A stretch of DNA of 32,940 bases from Candidatus Altimarinota bacterium (GCA_028704165.1 JAQVLK010000013.1:1-32940); one strand, 5' to 3'. Positions 8,046 to 15,559 are shown, counted from the stretch's first letter. Made by a program: numbers and translations. The notes: generated by a model from the sequence alone, not told the origin.

Positions 8046-8426
8046 ATGGTAACTACAGTCAAGAAAAAAATTCGTAAGTTTGTAAATGAGGGACGTGTCT
8101 ACGTCAAGTCCACTTACAACAATACCATCGTCACTTTCACTGATAATAGTGGTGAAATCCTGACTTGGAGCAGTTCTGGTTCAGCAGGCTTCAAGGGTCC
8201 ACGTAAATCAACTCCTTATGCCGCTTCCGTAGCCGCAACTCAGGCTGTCGAAAAGGCTAAAATCTTCGGTGTTGAGAAAGTACATGCTTACGTCAAAGGA
8301 GTGGGCTCCGGTCGTGAACAAGCTCTACGCTCTATTCAAGCAAATGGCATTAGTATCCTATCCATACAAGATATTACTCCAATTCCACATAATGGTTGCC
8401 GCCGCAAAAAAGCCAGGCGCGTTTAA
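8046..8426 (+). CDS. rpsK: 30S ribosomal protein S11
   Basis: Platform protein that helps shape the mRNA exit and the Shine-Dalgarno/anti-SD site. The 126-residue product has YVKSTYNNTIVTFTD, SAGFKGPRKSTPYAA and the C-terminal ITPIPHNGCRRKKARRV signature. An 88-bp gap with repeats and a promoter-like sequence follows. Confidence 0.98.
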   Translation: MVTTVKKKIRKFVNEGRVYVKSTYNNTIVTFTDNSGEILTWSSSGSAGFKGPRKSTPYAASVAATQAVEKAKIFGVEKVHAYVKGVGSGREQALRSIQANGISILSIQDITPIPHNGCRRKKARRV

Positions 8427-8432
8427 TTAGAA

Positions 8433-8480
8433 CACTTGACCACTGACATTTGACAGGGGGTCACAGGTCAAAAGTATAAT
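8433..8480 (+). promoter_or_regulatory. Heptamer repeats with an embedded promoter before rpsD
   Basis: Units CACTTGA, CCACTGA and CATTTGA (8433-8453) form a degenerate 7-bp array. TTGACA (8450-8455) and a perfect TATAAT (8475-8480) are 19 bp apart, longer than ideal. GGTCAA at 8466-8471 mirrors TTGACC at 8436-8441, so an operator-like inverted repeat surrounds the -35 site. A start here would leave about 28 nt before rpsD. Confidence 0.5.
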
Positions 8481-8514
8481 CAAGTTTAATCATTACTAAT
8501 CACAATCATCCAGA

Positions 8515-9138
8515 ATGGCACATCTTATAGGTCCCAAATGTCGTCTCTGCCGCCGAGAAGGTCACAAGCTCTTTATTAAAGGAGCTCGCTGCAACAGCGA
8601 CAAGTGCGCTTTTACGCGCCGCAGTTATGCTCCTGGAAATCATGGTCAAGCCTTCAAGAAACTAACAGAATATGGACGTCAGTTACGTGAGAAACAGAAA
8701 GCACGTCGTATCTTTGATATCCCTGAGAAGCAGCTCGCAAATTATTACACACTTGCCAGTAGTCGCTCTGGTGATACCAGTACAAATTTATTGTTACTGC
8801 TAACCATGCGTTTGGATAGCGTTGTTTATAATCTTGGAGTCGTTGAATCTCCTCGCCACGCCAGACAGCTCGTCACACATGGAGCTTTCTTGCTCAATGG
8901 TCGTAGAGTCGATATTCCGTCCATCCAAGTCAAACCTGGCGATATTTTGGAACTCAGAGAACATTCCAAGAAAAGCAAGGTTGGTATAGAACTTGCCAAG
9001 ATTAAAGCTAAGTCTCCAGCTTGGCTCAAGTTTGATGTCAAAACTATGAAAGGTGAAGTTCTTGACTTCCCTCCTGAAGAAAGCCTAAAAGACTTAAACA
9101 TAAATAGTCAGCTTATCGTTGAGTTCTACTCACGCTAA
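8515..9138 (+). CDS. rpsD: 30S ribosomal protein S4, zinc-binding form
   Basis: Primary 16S rRNA-binding protein. The N-terminus carries four cysteines (C9, C12, C26, C31), the zinc-binding S4 type. The S4 RNA-binding domain is at about residues 97-160 (MRLDSVVYNLGVVESPRHARQLVTHG). The 207-residue length is normal. It sits in the alpha-operon order rpsM-rpsK-rpsD-rpoA and is 14 bp from rpoA. Confidence 0.98.
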   Translation: MAHLIGPKCRLCRREGHKLFIKGARCNSDKCAFTRRSYAPGNHGQAFKKLTEYGRQLREKQKARRIFDIPEKQLANYYTLASSRSGDTSTNLLLLLTMRLDSVVYNLGVVESPRHARQLVTHGAFLLNGRRVDIPSIQVKPGDILELREHSKKSKVGIELAKIKAKSPAWLKFDVKTMKGEVLDFPPEESLKDLNINSQLIVEFYSR

Positions 9139-9152
9139 CAAAACCACCAACT

Positions 9153-10088
9153 ATGATCGCTCTCGATCTCTCACAGGTCTCTGTCGAGACCAAAGCCCCG
9201 CATTTAGAAGTCATCACATTATCTCCTCTTCCTCCCGGTTACGGTATGACGATTGGCAATCCTATGCGAAGAATCTTACTCTCTTCCTTACCCGGAGCAG
9301 CAGTCACTGGAGTTAAGGTTGCTGGAGCCTCTCATGAGTTCTCCGTTCTGCCTGGAGTAGTTGAAAGTGTCATCGATATGATCCTAAACTTAAAGCAATT
9401 ACGTGTACGCAAATACAACCAAGAACCCGTTCTGCTAAAATTAAAAGCTAGCAAAGAAGGTCCTGTCACAGCTGCTCAAATCGAAGCATCCAGTGAAGTG
9501 GAAATCATCAATCCTGACTTGGTTATTGCCACGCTCGGCAAGAAAGGTAAGCTCGAAATGGAAATTCGCATTGAAAATGGAACCGGTTACCTACCTGCTT
9601 CCCTACGCGAACAGAAAGAAACCGAAAAGGGCATGATTGCAGTTGATGCAATCTTCTCGCCTGTCAAGAAAGTACGTTATGAAGTTACCAATACTCGTGT
9701 CGGACAGATGACGAACTTGGATAAACTGGATATCGAAATCGAAACAGACGGTTCAGTTTCTCCACGTGATGTACTAAGCTACAGTGCACGTCTCCTGAGT
9801 GAATACGCCATGCTACTTGATTTCTCAGCTCCCAAGAAAAAGACTGAAGAAAAAGCTGAAGAAGAAAGCAGCACAGGAGCCGGCGACGATGAACAATCCT
9901 ACACTCCGATCGAAACCCTCAAGCTTTCATCCCGTACTGTCAATGCTCTGATCAATAACGGCATTGGTTCTGTAGAAGAACTGCTCAAGCACAAAGAAAA
10001 GCAGTTGGCAGAGTTCAAAGGCTTTGGCAAGAAAGCTTTGAACGAAGTAATTGATGCCCTCAACAAGAATAATCTAAAATTTTCTTAA
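9153..10088 (+). CDS. rpoA: RNA polymerase alpha subunit
   Basis: Dimerises to nucleate RNA polymerase assembly and contacts promoter DNA and activators through its C-terminal domain. The 311-residue product has the N-terminal assembly domain (GYGMTIGNPMRRILLSSLPG near residue 30, RVGQMTNLDKLDIEIETDG near 185). An acidic Lys/Glu/Ser linker spans about 228-248, followed by the helix-hairpin-helix C-terminal domain (LKLSSRTVNALINNGIGSVEELL). It is 4 bp from rplQ. Confidence 0.98.
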   Translation: MIALDLSQVSVETKAPHLEVITLSPLPPGYGMTIGNPMRRILLSSLPGAAVTGVKVAGASHEFSVLPGVVESVIDMILNLKQLRVRKYNQEPVLLKLKASKEGPVTAAQIEASSEVEIINPDLVIATLGKKGKLEMEIRIENGTGYLPASLREQKETEKGMIAVDAIFSPVKKVRYEVTNTRVGQMTNLDKLDIEIETDGSVSPRDVLSYSARLLSEYAMLLDFSAPKKKTEEKAEEESSTGAGDDEQSYTPIETLKLSSRTVNALINNGIGSVEELLKHKEKQLAEFKGFGKKALNEVIDALNKNNLKFS

Positions 10089-10092
10089 ATAG

Positions 10093-10446
10093 ATGAGACA
10101 CCGTATCAAGAAATCAAGGCTCGGACGTCCTAGCGACCACCGCAACGCTATGCTTAGAAACCTAGCTACTTCCCTAGTGATTGAGGAGCACGTCGAGACT
10201 ACCATCAGCAAAGCTAAGACTTTGCAACCTATCATGGAAAGATTGATGGGCTATGCCTTAAAAGACACACCACGTGAAGCAATTCGTAAGCTGGACGCTT
10301 ACTTTTTTGACCAGGCTGCTTCCAAAAAAGTTCTAGAAGTGCTCAAAGAACGTTACCAGGATCGCAAATCAGGGTTCACACGGATTCGTGCCACTGGTTT
10401 CCGCTCAGGGGATGGCAGCACTACCGCTCGTATTGAATTAATCTAA
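10093..10446 (+). CDS. rplQ: 50S ribosomal protein L17
   Basis: Large-subunit protein near the exit tunnel. The 117-residue product has the signature MRHRIKKSRLGRPSDHRNAMLRNLATSLV. The C-terminal RIRATGFRSGDGSTTARIEL is typical. It begins 4 bp after rpoA and is followed after 9 bp by rplM, with no truA between them. Confidence 0.98.
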   Translation: MRHRIKKSRLGRPSDHRNAMLRNLATSLVIEEHVETTISKAKTLQPIMERLMGYALKDTPREAIRKLDAYFFDQAASKKVLEVLKERYQDRKSGFTRIRATGFRSGDGSTTARIELI

Positions 10447-10455
10447 AGCACTGTC

Positions 10456-10890
10456 ATGCAGAAGACTCATATTCCCAAAAAACAAGACCTCGCTGAAAAA
10501 TGGTATCTTGTCGATGCAACTGATAAGCCACTCGGACGCTTAACTAGCGAGATCGCTAAATTACTTAATGGTAAGCGCAGACCGGATTTTACTCCTCATT
10601 TGTTAAACAACGACTTAGTCATTGTGATAAATGCCGAGAAGGTCAAACTAACAGGTAATAAGCTGGAAGCTAAACTTTATTACACACACAGTGGATATAT
10701 GGGAGGACTCAAGGCTGTCAGTGCCGGTAAGAAACTGGCTAAAGATCCGACCTTCTTGATCAAGCATGCTGTGATCGGCATGTTACCCAAGAACAAACTA
10801 CAGAATAAACTGATGAGCCATCTTAAGGTTTATGCAGGAGCTGAGCATCCTCATGAGGCTCAAAAACCAGAATTAATTGAACTTAACTAA
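10456..10890 (+). CDS. rplM: 50S ribosomal protein L13
   Basis: Early-assembly large-subunit protein. The 144-residue product has WYLVDATDKPLGRLTSEIAKLLNGK, the YYTHSGYMGGLK loop and AVIGMLPKNKL. It is paired with rpsI 5 bp downstream, as in nearly all bacteria, here attached directly to the alpha operon. Confidence 0.98.
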   Translation: MQKTHIPKKQDLAEKWYLVDATDKPLGRLTSEIAKLLNGKRRPDFTPHLLNNDLVIVINAEKVKLTGNKLEAKLYYTHSGYMGGLKAVSAGKKLAKDPTFLIKHAVIGMLPKNKLQNKLMSHLKVYAGAEHPHEAQKPELIELN

Positions 10891-10895
10891 ATATT

Positions 10896-11294
10896 ATGGC
10901 TGAAAGTAAGTATTACTACGGCACCGGTAAGAGAAAAACAGCGATTGCTAAGGTTAGACTGTACGAGAAAGGTAAGGGTGAAATTACCGTTAACGACAAA
11001 ACTGTTAAAGAGTATTTTGATACACAAAGCGAGTTCACAGCGATTGCTGCTCCTCTCAAGTTAACCGGTAATGAAAAAACTTTTGATATTTCGATCAAGG
11101 TTCGCGGTAGCGGCAAAGAAGCTCAAGCTGATGCTATTTGTCATGGTATTTCACGAGCACTCCTCGAGTTTGATATCGAACTTCGTCCCACTCTCAAAAA
11201 AGCCGGCCTACTGACACGTGATCCACGTGCCAAGGAAAGAAAGAAACCAGGTCTAAAACGCGCCAGAAGAGCACCACAGTGGAGCAAGCGTTAG
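10896..11294 (+). CDS. rpsI: 30S ribosomal protein S9
   Basis: Small-subunit head protein whose C-terminal tail reaches the P-site tRNA. The 132-residue product has YYGTGKRKTAIAKVRL near the start, the GISRALLEFD segment and the conserved C-terminus KKPGLKRARRAPQWSKR ending in Arg. It is the last gene of the ribosomal run. No classic terminator with a T-tract follows on this strand. Confidence 0.98.
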   Translation: MAESKYYYGTGKRKTAIAKVRLYEKGKGEITVNDKTVKEYFDTQSEFTAIAAPLKLTGNEKTFDISIKVRGSGKEAQADAICHGISRALLEFDIELRPTLKKAGLLTRDPRAKERKKPGLKRARRAPQWSKR

Positions 11295-11303
11295 CGCACG
11301 ACA

Positions 11304-11335
11304 CCTTGTCGAAGATCCTGAGCATAGTCGAAGGA
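11304..11335 (-). repeat. Dispersed element with CCTTCGAC and GCTCAGGA blocks
   Basis: On the minus strand it reads TCCTTCGACTATGCTCAGGA followed by TCTTCGACAAGG, so the CTTCGAC block occurs twice. A related sequence (TCCTTCGGC then CGCTCAGGACAAG) is at 32906-32940. It lies in the 215-bp gap after rpsI, which holds no gene. Confidence 0.55.
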
Positions 11336-11444
11336 AGTTTTATCGAACGGGTGGAGCAAAGGTTAGTTTGCGGTATTAGCTTATTTGGATGTTTTGGATA
11401 GCTCGAGTATTGATCCAGCTGTTTCTTTGATATACATAAAATAA

Positions 11445-11476
11445 AGTCAGAGGCGGGTTTAAACCCGCCTCTGACT
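11445..11476. repeat. Perfect 32-bp palindrome, possible terminator
   Basis: Arms AGTCAGAGGCGGGTTT and its exact complement meet at TTTAAA. On the minus strand it is followed by TTATTTTATG, so it could end transcription of the small gene at 11510-11773. On the plus strand no T-tract follows. With no loop, it could equally be a protein-binding palindrome. Confidence 0.6.
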
Positions 11477-11509
11477 AATGAACTCTACAGATTCTTATGC
11501 TTGCTTCCA

Positions 11510-11773
11510 CTAATCTTCTTCATAACGATCTATCACCTGCTGCGATACATTCGCCATCACGCGCAGGGGAGAATTTCTGCAATCTATACAGTCTCCTTCA
11601 CTGTATGCCACCTCTCGCTGGAACATATCAATCCATTTTTGCAGTTTAGCTCTTTGTTCAGGAATAGCAGGATTAAGAAAAAGTAATTTCTCACTTTCTT
11701 GATCAACAACTCTTCCCTCTTCTGGAGATAGAACTTCAGCAAGTAAATCGATATCTTTGAAGTTGATTGGCAT
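11510..11773 (-). CDS. Small protein of unknown function
   Basis: An 87-residue acidic protein (MPINFKDIDLLAEVLSPEEG at the start) with no signal peptide or membrane segment. It has two cysteines as CIDC near residue 62, too few for a clear metal site. I recognise no family. The predicted helix at about 33-55 (IPEQRAKLQKWIDMFQREV) looks amphipathic. It lies downstream of queA on the same strand, separated by duplicated queA-tail sequences, and ends near a palindrome. It is plausible as a real gene from length and composition, but unproven. Confidence 0.5.
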   Translation of the reverse strand: MPINFKDIDLLAEVLSPEEGRVVDQESEKLLFLNPAIPEQRAKLQKWIDMFQREVAYSEGDCIDCRNSPLRVMANVSQQVIDRYEED

Positions 11774-11817
11774 AAAGCTTATTTAAGGGAAGCTATCTTA
11801 TAGACTTATTCTGAAGA

Positions 11818-11841
11818 TTACAAGATCAGCATACAATCGCC
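11818..11841 (-). repeat. Second extra copy of the queA 3' end
   Basis: On the minus strand this reads GGC GAT TGT ATG CTG ATC TTG TAA, encoding GDCMLIL-stop. It matches the end of queA (GDAMLIL-stop) with differences mostly at third codon positions. It is preceded in frame by codons for RQRRR and lies 125 bp downstream of the queA stop. Confidence 0.65.
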
Positions 11842-11886
11842 CCTTCTACGCTGTCGTTCCACTCCTAGCTACGAAGGGCTTCGCAG

Positions 11887-11910
11887 TTATAATATGAGCA
11901 TGCAGTCTCC
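11887..11910 (-). repeat. First extra copy of the queA 3' end
   Basis: On the minus strand this reads GGA GAC TGC ATG CTC ATA TTA TAA, again GDCMLIL-stop, preceded by codons for ERRR. The CTTCTACGCT block beside it is shared with the copy at 11818. No longer open frame leads into either copy. Confidence 0.65.
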
Positions 11911-11942
11911 TCTTCTACGCTCTCAGCTTCGAAGAGTAAACA

Positions 11943-13028
11943 CTATAGGATTAGCATTGCGTCACCAAAGCTATAGAATCTATACTGCTCTTTTTTGGCC
12001 TCTTCGTAAGCCTTCAGCACAAATTCGCGACTGGCGAAGGCAGAAACCAGCATCAAGAGGGTTGATTTTGGTAAATGAAAGTTGGTGAGCAATCCATCTA
12101 CGAATTTCCATTTATATCCAGGATAAATAAAGATCTCGGTGTCGGATGTTTGGGGCTTCAAAACTCCATCGATAGTACAAGATTCCAGTACACGCACTGA
12201 GGTCGTGCCTACGGCGATAATCCGTCTACCGGCCTGTTTGGCCTGGTTTAAGCGCTCGGCAGTCTCAGGAGCCAAAGTAAAGTACTCTGAATGCATCTTG
12301 TGATCCTTGATATCATCCGTTTTGACAGGTAAGAAGGTCCCGAGTCCCACATGCAAGGTCACAAACTCAGTCTGAATCCCCTTTTCTCGCAGGTTTTTAA
12401 AAACTCTGTCAGTAAAATGCAGTCCGGCGGTGGGCGCCGCTGCCGAGCCTAGATCACGGGCATAGATGGTTTGGTAGTCTTTTTTTACCATTTGTGGGCG
12501 CGCGAAATTTCGCGCCTGTGAAATATACGGGGGCAGCGGCGCCTGGCCAAGGCGCGCCAGCGCCTTGGCCAATTTGTGAAGGGGCCAGGCATGCCTGGCC
12601 CCTTCACAAACGCCGCCTCTCTCTGAAAATTGTATTACAAATCTCCCCTCCCCCAATTCCTCCATCACCTCTCCCCACAATCTGGTAAAAAACTTGCGAT
12701 AATAAATCTTGGTACCGACCTTTACGCGCTTAGCAGGCTTCACGAGCGCTTCCCACTTCCCTGCTCCTAGATCTCGTAAAAGCAGGGTTTCAAGATGTGC
12801 GCCAGTTCTATCTTTTCTGCCGAATAAACGTGCCGGCAGCACCTTCGAATCGTTCAAAACAAGCACATCTCCGGCTTTCAATAAGTCGGCAAGTTCACGA
12901 AAAATATGCTGCTCGATACTCCCCTCAGAACGATCAAGCAACATCAATCGTGAAGCATCTCTGGGACTAGCAGGATGCTGAGCAATGAGCTCTGGCGGCA
13001 AGTTGTAATCGAAATCTGTGGCTTTCAT
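11943..13028 (-). CDS. queA: tRNA preQ1 ribosyltransferase-isomerase QueA, with in-frame palindrome
   Basis: Adds the ribosyl group of S-adenosylmethionine to preQ1 in tRNA to give epoxyqueuosine. Family motifs are intact: NDSKVLPARLFGRK (59-72), PLPPYI (164-169), YQTIYARDLGSAAAPTAGLHF (185-205), FVTLHVGLGTF, HKMHSEYF, AVGTTSVRVLES and the C-terminal YRFYSFGDAM. Compared with E. coli QueA from memory, residues 140-152 (VCEGARHAWPLHK) are an extra 13-residue block encoded by a perfect GC-rich palindrome. The frame is kept, so the enzyme may be active with a longer loop before PLPPYI. The gene is divergent from the zinc-peptidase-like gene at 13155. No other queuosine gene is in the window. Confidence 0.96.
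   Translation of the reverse strand: MKATDFDYNLPPELIAQHPASPRDASRLMLLDRSEGSIEQHIFRELADLLKAGDVLVLNDSKVLPARLFGRKDRTGAHLETLLLRDLGAGKWEALVKPAKRVKVGTKIYYRKFFTRLWGEVMEELGEGRFVIQFSERGGVCEGARHAWPLHKLAKALARLGQAPLPPYISQARNFARPQMVKKDYQTIYARDLGSAAAPTAGLHFTDRVFKNLREKGIQTEFVTLHVGLGTFLPVKTDDIKDHKMHSEYFTLAPETAERLNQAKQAGRRIIAVGTTSVRVLESCTIDGVLKPQTSDTEIFIYPGYKWKFVDGLLTNFHLPKSTLLMLVSAFASREFVLKAYEEAKKEQYRFYSFGDAMLIL
12500..12515. repeat. Palindrome inside queA (third)
   Basis: GCGCGAAATTTCGCGC is a perfect 16-bp palindrome. It encodes part of ARNFAR on the minus strand, just after PLPPYI, where QueA proteins vary in length. Confidence 0.7.
12544..12571. repeat. Inverted repeat inside queA (second)
   Basis: Twelve-base perfect arms (TGGCCAAGGCGC and complement) with a 4-base loop GCCA. 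It encodes the helix before PLPPYI (LAKALARLGQ), a segment that exists in other QueA proteins, so this one may not be an insertion. Confidence 0.7.
12573..12610. repeat. Perfect 38-bp palindrome inserted in frame in queA
   Basis: Perfect self-complementary sequence, TTTGTGAAGGGGCCAGGCA plus its complement, centred between 12591 and 12592. It is very GC-rich in an AT-rich gene. It encodes VCEGARHAWPLHK, almost exactly the stretch that other QueA proteins lack. Because it is a palindrome, the other strand also encodes CEGARHAWPLHK. It resembles Rickettsia palindromic elements in being an in-frame protein-coding palindrome. Confidence 0.85.
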
Positions 13029-13099
13029 ATCTACTATTAAAAGCCCCGTTAATCTAGCATGAATATTGAATTAGCAGTAAGTCTCTGACAGAAGATTCT

Positions 13100-13128
13100 T
13101 TGACTTTTATCTTAAATTGATTGATAAT
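13100..13128 (+). promoter_or_regulatory. Promoter for the zinc-peptidase-like gene
   Basis: TTGACT (13100-13105), 17-bp spacer and GATAAT (13123-13128), giving a leader of about 20 nt before the ATG at 13155. Confidence 0.6.
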
Positions 13129-13154
13129 CTTAATCCTATTTATTTTAAATTCTT

Positions 13155-14351
13155 ATGCAAGCAGAGTTATATCATTTTGATTCTTATGAGGACATCCATA
13201 ATAACCATTCTCTACCTCGCATAGAAGATTTCTATTTAGCAGGACAAAGAGTCTCTGAAATAGAGAAAACTGAAGGCCAAAAGGCTATCATAGAAGTAGT
13301 TAGATCAGCCATCTTTGCTCATCTAAAAGGACTTAGTGTAGAAGGACGGACTATTGAAGATCACCGAATTTTGTTCCATATTCGAACATTATTTCCTTTG
13401 TACAATTCCACCATTGATTTTACTTTTGTTTATGGAAGCTTAGAAGCATCAGCAACAACTTTAATGCACGAATTAACTCATTCAATTTCTTCAGAGTGGC
13501 AATATTTAGATCATGAGTTCGTGAAACAAATAGCTAGCAAGGATGTAAAAAATAGGAGAGATGTTAAATCTGGATTTCATAGCTACTGGTTTTCTAAAGA
13601 TGATTCGTCAAAGGAGAATTTCCAATTTATAAATGAAGCCGTTACCGAAAAAATAACTCGAGAAATAATAGCAAAAGTAAGAGATCGTATTCAAGATCTA
13701 AAACCTTTATTTGCTGGACGCTGTGAAAAGGCATTAAGAAACTTTGAAAACTATTGGGAAACGTATAAAAAACATTTAATCGACATAACCGAAACTTTCG
13801 ATCGGAAAGCGGAAGCAGCAATTTCTGAGTTAGAAAAAGAATTTCAAAAAGACTTTGAAGAATTAAGTCAAAGCACAGAAGTAAGTTCTGAAGAATTAGA
13901 AGATTATTTAGATTTTAGAAGACGCGATTTAGAAAGTAGTAAAGAAAATATTATTTCCACATATCAAGCTTTTAAAAAACCTATATTATCAAATGGATCA
14001 GAGGGAAAAAAGACAATGGAGGTAAAAGCAATTATTAATAATTACTCTTTTGACTGCACAAGCAGTTCATATGATCTAGAGCTTAAGATCCTCAATTTAA
14101 TCCTGGATGGACTAGCATATAGCCAAAGTAGCTGCGAAGAAGAATTCCAAGCACAGAGAACTAAGATTTGGGAAGATCTACAAAAAGCTTACTTATTTGG
14201 CACCGTAATGTGGCTCAGGAAAATTGAAAAGCTTTTTGGCAAAGGTATACTCAGAGCCTTGAATGAAGTTGATTTAATAACAGGAAATGATCAGAAAGAA
14301 AGAATTGCCCAATATTTGGAGCATAAGAATGATAAACTAAAGAGATTCTAG
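13155..14351 (+). CDS. Putative zinc metallopeptidase-like protein
   Basis: I recognise no named family in this 398-residue protein. It has an HExxH motif (HELTH, H105-H109) inside a hydrophobic helix (ATTLMHELTHSI) and a downstream NEAVTE (160-165) about 55 residues later. That spacing fits the third zinc ligand (E161 or E165) of gluzincin peptidases. Residues 170-300 are charged, helical and probably coiled-coil. No signal peptide is evident, so it is likely cytoplasmic. The composition is more A+T-rich than the ribosomal genes. It has its own promoter and stands alone. Catalysis is inferred from motifs only. Confidence 0.7.
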   Translation: MQAELYHFDSYEDIHNNHSLPRIEDFYLAGQRVSEIEKTEGQKAIIEVVRSAIFAHLKGLSVEGRTIEDHRILFHIRTLFPLYNSTIDFTFVYGSLEASATTLMHELTHSISSEWQYLDHEFVKQIASKDVKNRRDVKSGFHSYWFSKDDSSKENFQFINEAVTEKITREIIAKVRDRIQDLKPLFAGRCEKALRNFENYWETYKKHLIDITETFDRKAEAAISELEKEFQKDFEELSQSTEVSSEELEDYLDFRRRDLESSKENIISTYQAFKKPILSNGSEGKKTMEVKAIINNYSFDCTSSSYDLELKILNLILDGLAYSQSSCEEEFQAQRTKIWEDLQKAYLFGTVMWLRKIEKLFGKGILRALNEVDLITGNDQKERIAQYLEHKNDKLKRF

Positions 14352-14380
14352 TTAGCATATTCTCTTCTTTTTGCTAGAAT
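14352..14380 (+). promoter_or_regulatory. Promoter for the alpha/beta hydrolase gene
   Basis: TTAGCA (14352-14357), 17-bp spacer and TAGAAT (14375-14380) preceded by TG at the extended -10 position. The predicted leader before the ATG at 14400 is about 13 nt. Confidence 0.55.
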
Positions 14381-14399
14381 CACAGAGTAAATTCATTCT

Positions 14400-15044
14400 A
14401 TGAACGATTACGTCATCCTCCTCCACGGTCTAGGCAGGACATCGCTCTCGATGTTGAGATTGGCTAGATTTCTCCGGAAGCAGGGTTACTATGTCCACAA
14501 TATAGGATACCCCTCCAGGAAATATCCCATCGAAAAACTAGCTGAGCATAATCTCAAGGAAGCCTTGGAGAAATACTGCACAGATCAGAATAAGAAGATC
14601 CACTTCGTGACTCATTCCATGGGCGGCATTATTGTGCGCTATTTTCTGTCTAAATATAAACCTAAAAATCTTGGTAGAGTTGTCATGCTCTCGCCGCCCA
14701 ATAAAGGCAGCGAGATTGCAGACTTTTTTCAGAAGTATAAACTTGCCAAGTTTATCATGGGAGATGCCCTGAGCCAGCTCGGAACAGACAAAAACAGCTT
14801 ACCTTTGAAGTTAGCTCTCCCGGATTTCGAATTTGGAGTAATTATGGCCAAGCAACCGATCGCAAAGCTCGATTCACTTATCTTTTCAGGTGAAAGCGAC
14901 AGCATAGTCTCAGTGGAAAGTGCCAAGCTCGCTAATATGCAGGACTTTATGATAATTCCGGGTACACATTCTTTTATTATGTATGACAAAAAAGTAATAC
15001 AGGCTACTGCTAGATTCTTGGAGTCAGGAAAGTTTGGAGATTAG
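14400..15044 (+). CDS. Alpha/beta hydrolase, lipase/esterase-like
   Basis: A 214-residue single-domain hydrolase. VILLHGLGR (5-13) provides the oxyanion-hole HG, THSMGG (71-76) the nucleophile elbow with S73, and the likely acid and base are D167 (GESDSIVS) and H190 (PGTHSF). The elbow has Thr in place of the common Gly before His. There is no signal peptide, so it is probably cytoplasmic or membrane-associated. The overall pattern is like bacterial triacylglycerol-lipase-type or PGAP1-like small hydrolases; the substrate is unknown. Confidence 0.85.
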   Translation: MNDYVILLHGLGRTSLSMLRLARFLRKQGYYVHNIGYPSRKYPIEKLAEHNLKEALEKYCTDQNKKIHFVTHSMGGIIVRYFLSKYKPKNLGRVVMLSPPNKGSEIADFFQKYKLAKFIMGDALSQLGTDKNSLPLKLALPDFEFGVIMAKQPIAKLDSLIFSGESDSIVSVESAKLANMQDFMIIPGTHSFIMYDKKVIQATARFLESGKFGD

Positions 15045-15102
15045 CTCTAGCAGAAGTTCATCTTTTTGAGTAAGATGTTTTTAGATTAACCCAAAAACCC
15101 AC

Positions 15103-15507
15103 ATGAAAAAAATCGTCTGGCTCGGACTGCTCGCAGGATTACTCACGCTCCTAGTCGGCACCGGAATAACTTATCTGATGAATTTCCTCTCTCCTAGCCT
15201 AGCCGCAGAATATCAAAATACGGCACTCTTCCGAGCCTGGGACGATCCACTCATGTCTCTCTTCTTCGCTTATCCTTTCGTCCTGTGTCTCGCTTTGGCT
15301 TGGTTTTGGCACAAGGTCAAGAAAGTTCTGACAGACGGTAAAATTCGGGATTTCGTTCTGATTTATTTCTTCATAGCTACCGTACCTGGAATGTTGATCT
15401 CTTATAGCAGCTTCCAAGTTTCTCTCGCTATGACTTTGCTTTGGACAGTGAGTGGCCTTATCAACGTCTTCGTTGCTGCTTTAGTGTTTAAGAAGTTTGA
15501 TAAATAG
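15103..15507 (+). CDS. Small integral membrane protein
   Basis: A 134-residue protein with four predicted membrane helices (about 5-27, 49-69, 84-102 and 108-128) and a short Lys-rich cytoplasmic loop between helices two and three. I recognise no family or catalytic motif. It follows the hydrolase by 58 bp on the same strand and is followed by a good terminator, so the two may be cotranscribed. Confidence 0.8.
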   Translation: MKKIVWLGLLAGLLTLLVGTGITYLMNFLSPSLAAEYQNTALFRAWDDPLMSLFFAYPFVLCLALAWFWHKVKKVLTDGKIRDFVLIYFFIATVPGMLISYSSFQVSLAMTLLWTVSGLINVFVAALVFKKFDK

Positions 15508-15524
15508 TACCGACAATCCTCAGG

Positions 15525-15559
15525 AAAGAGTCTAGCCACAAAGCTGGGCTCTTTTTTTT
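15525..15559 (+). terminator. Rho-independent terminator
   Basis: Stem AAAGAGTCTAGC with GCTGGGCTCTTT (two or three G-U pairs), a 6-base loop CACAAA, then a run of T that overlaps the stem end. It is 18 bp after the membrane-protein stop. It is the only classic terminator I found on the plus strand. Confidence 0.85.

Noticed and set aside
12494-12688. A plus-strand open frame inside queA that encodes CEGARHAWPLHK
   Set aside because: It is antisense to queA; the shared peptide is only because the element is a palindrome.
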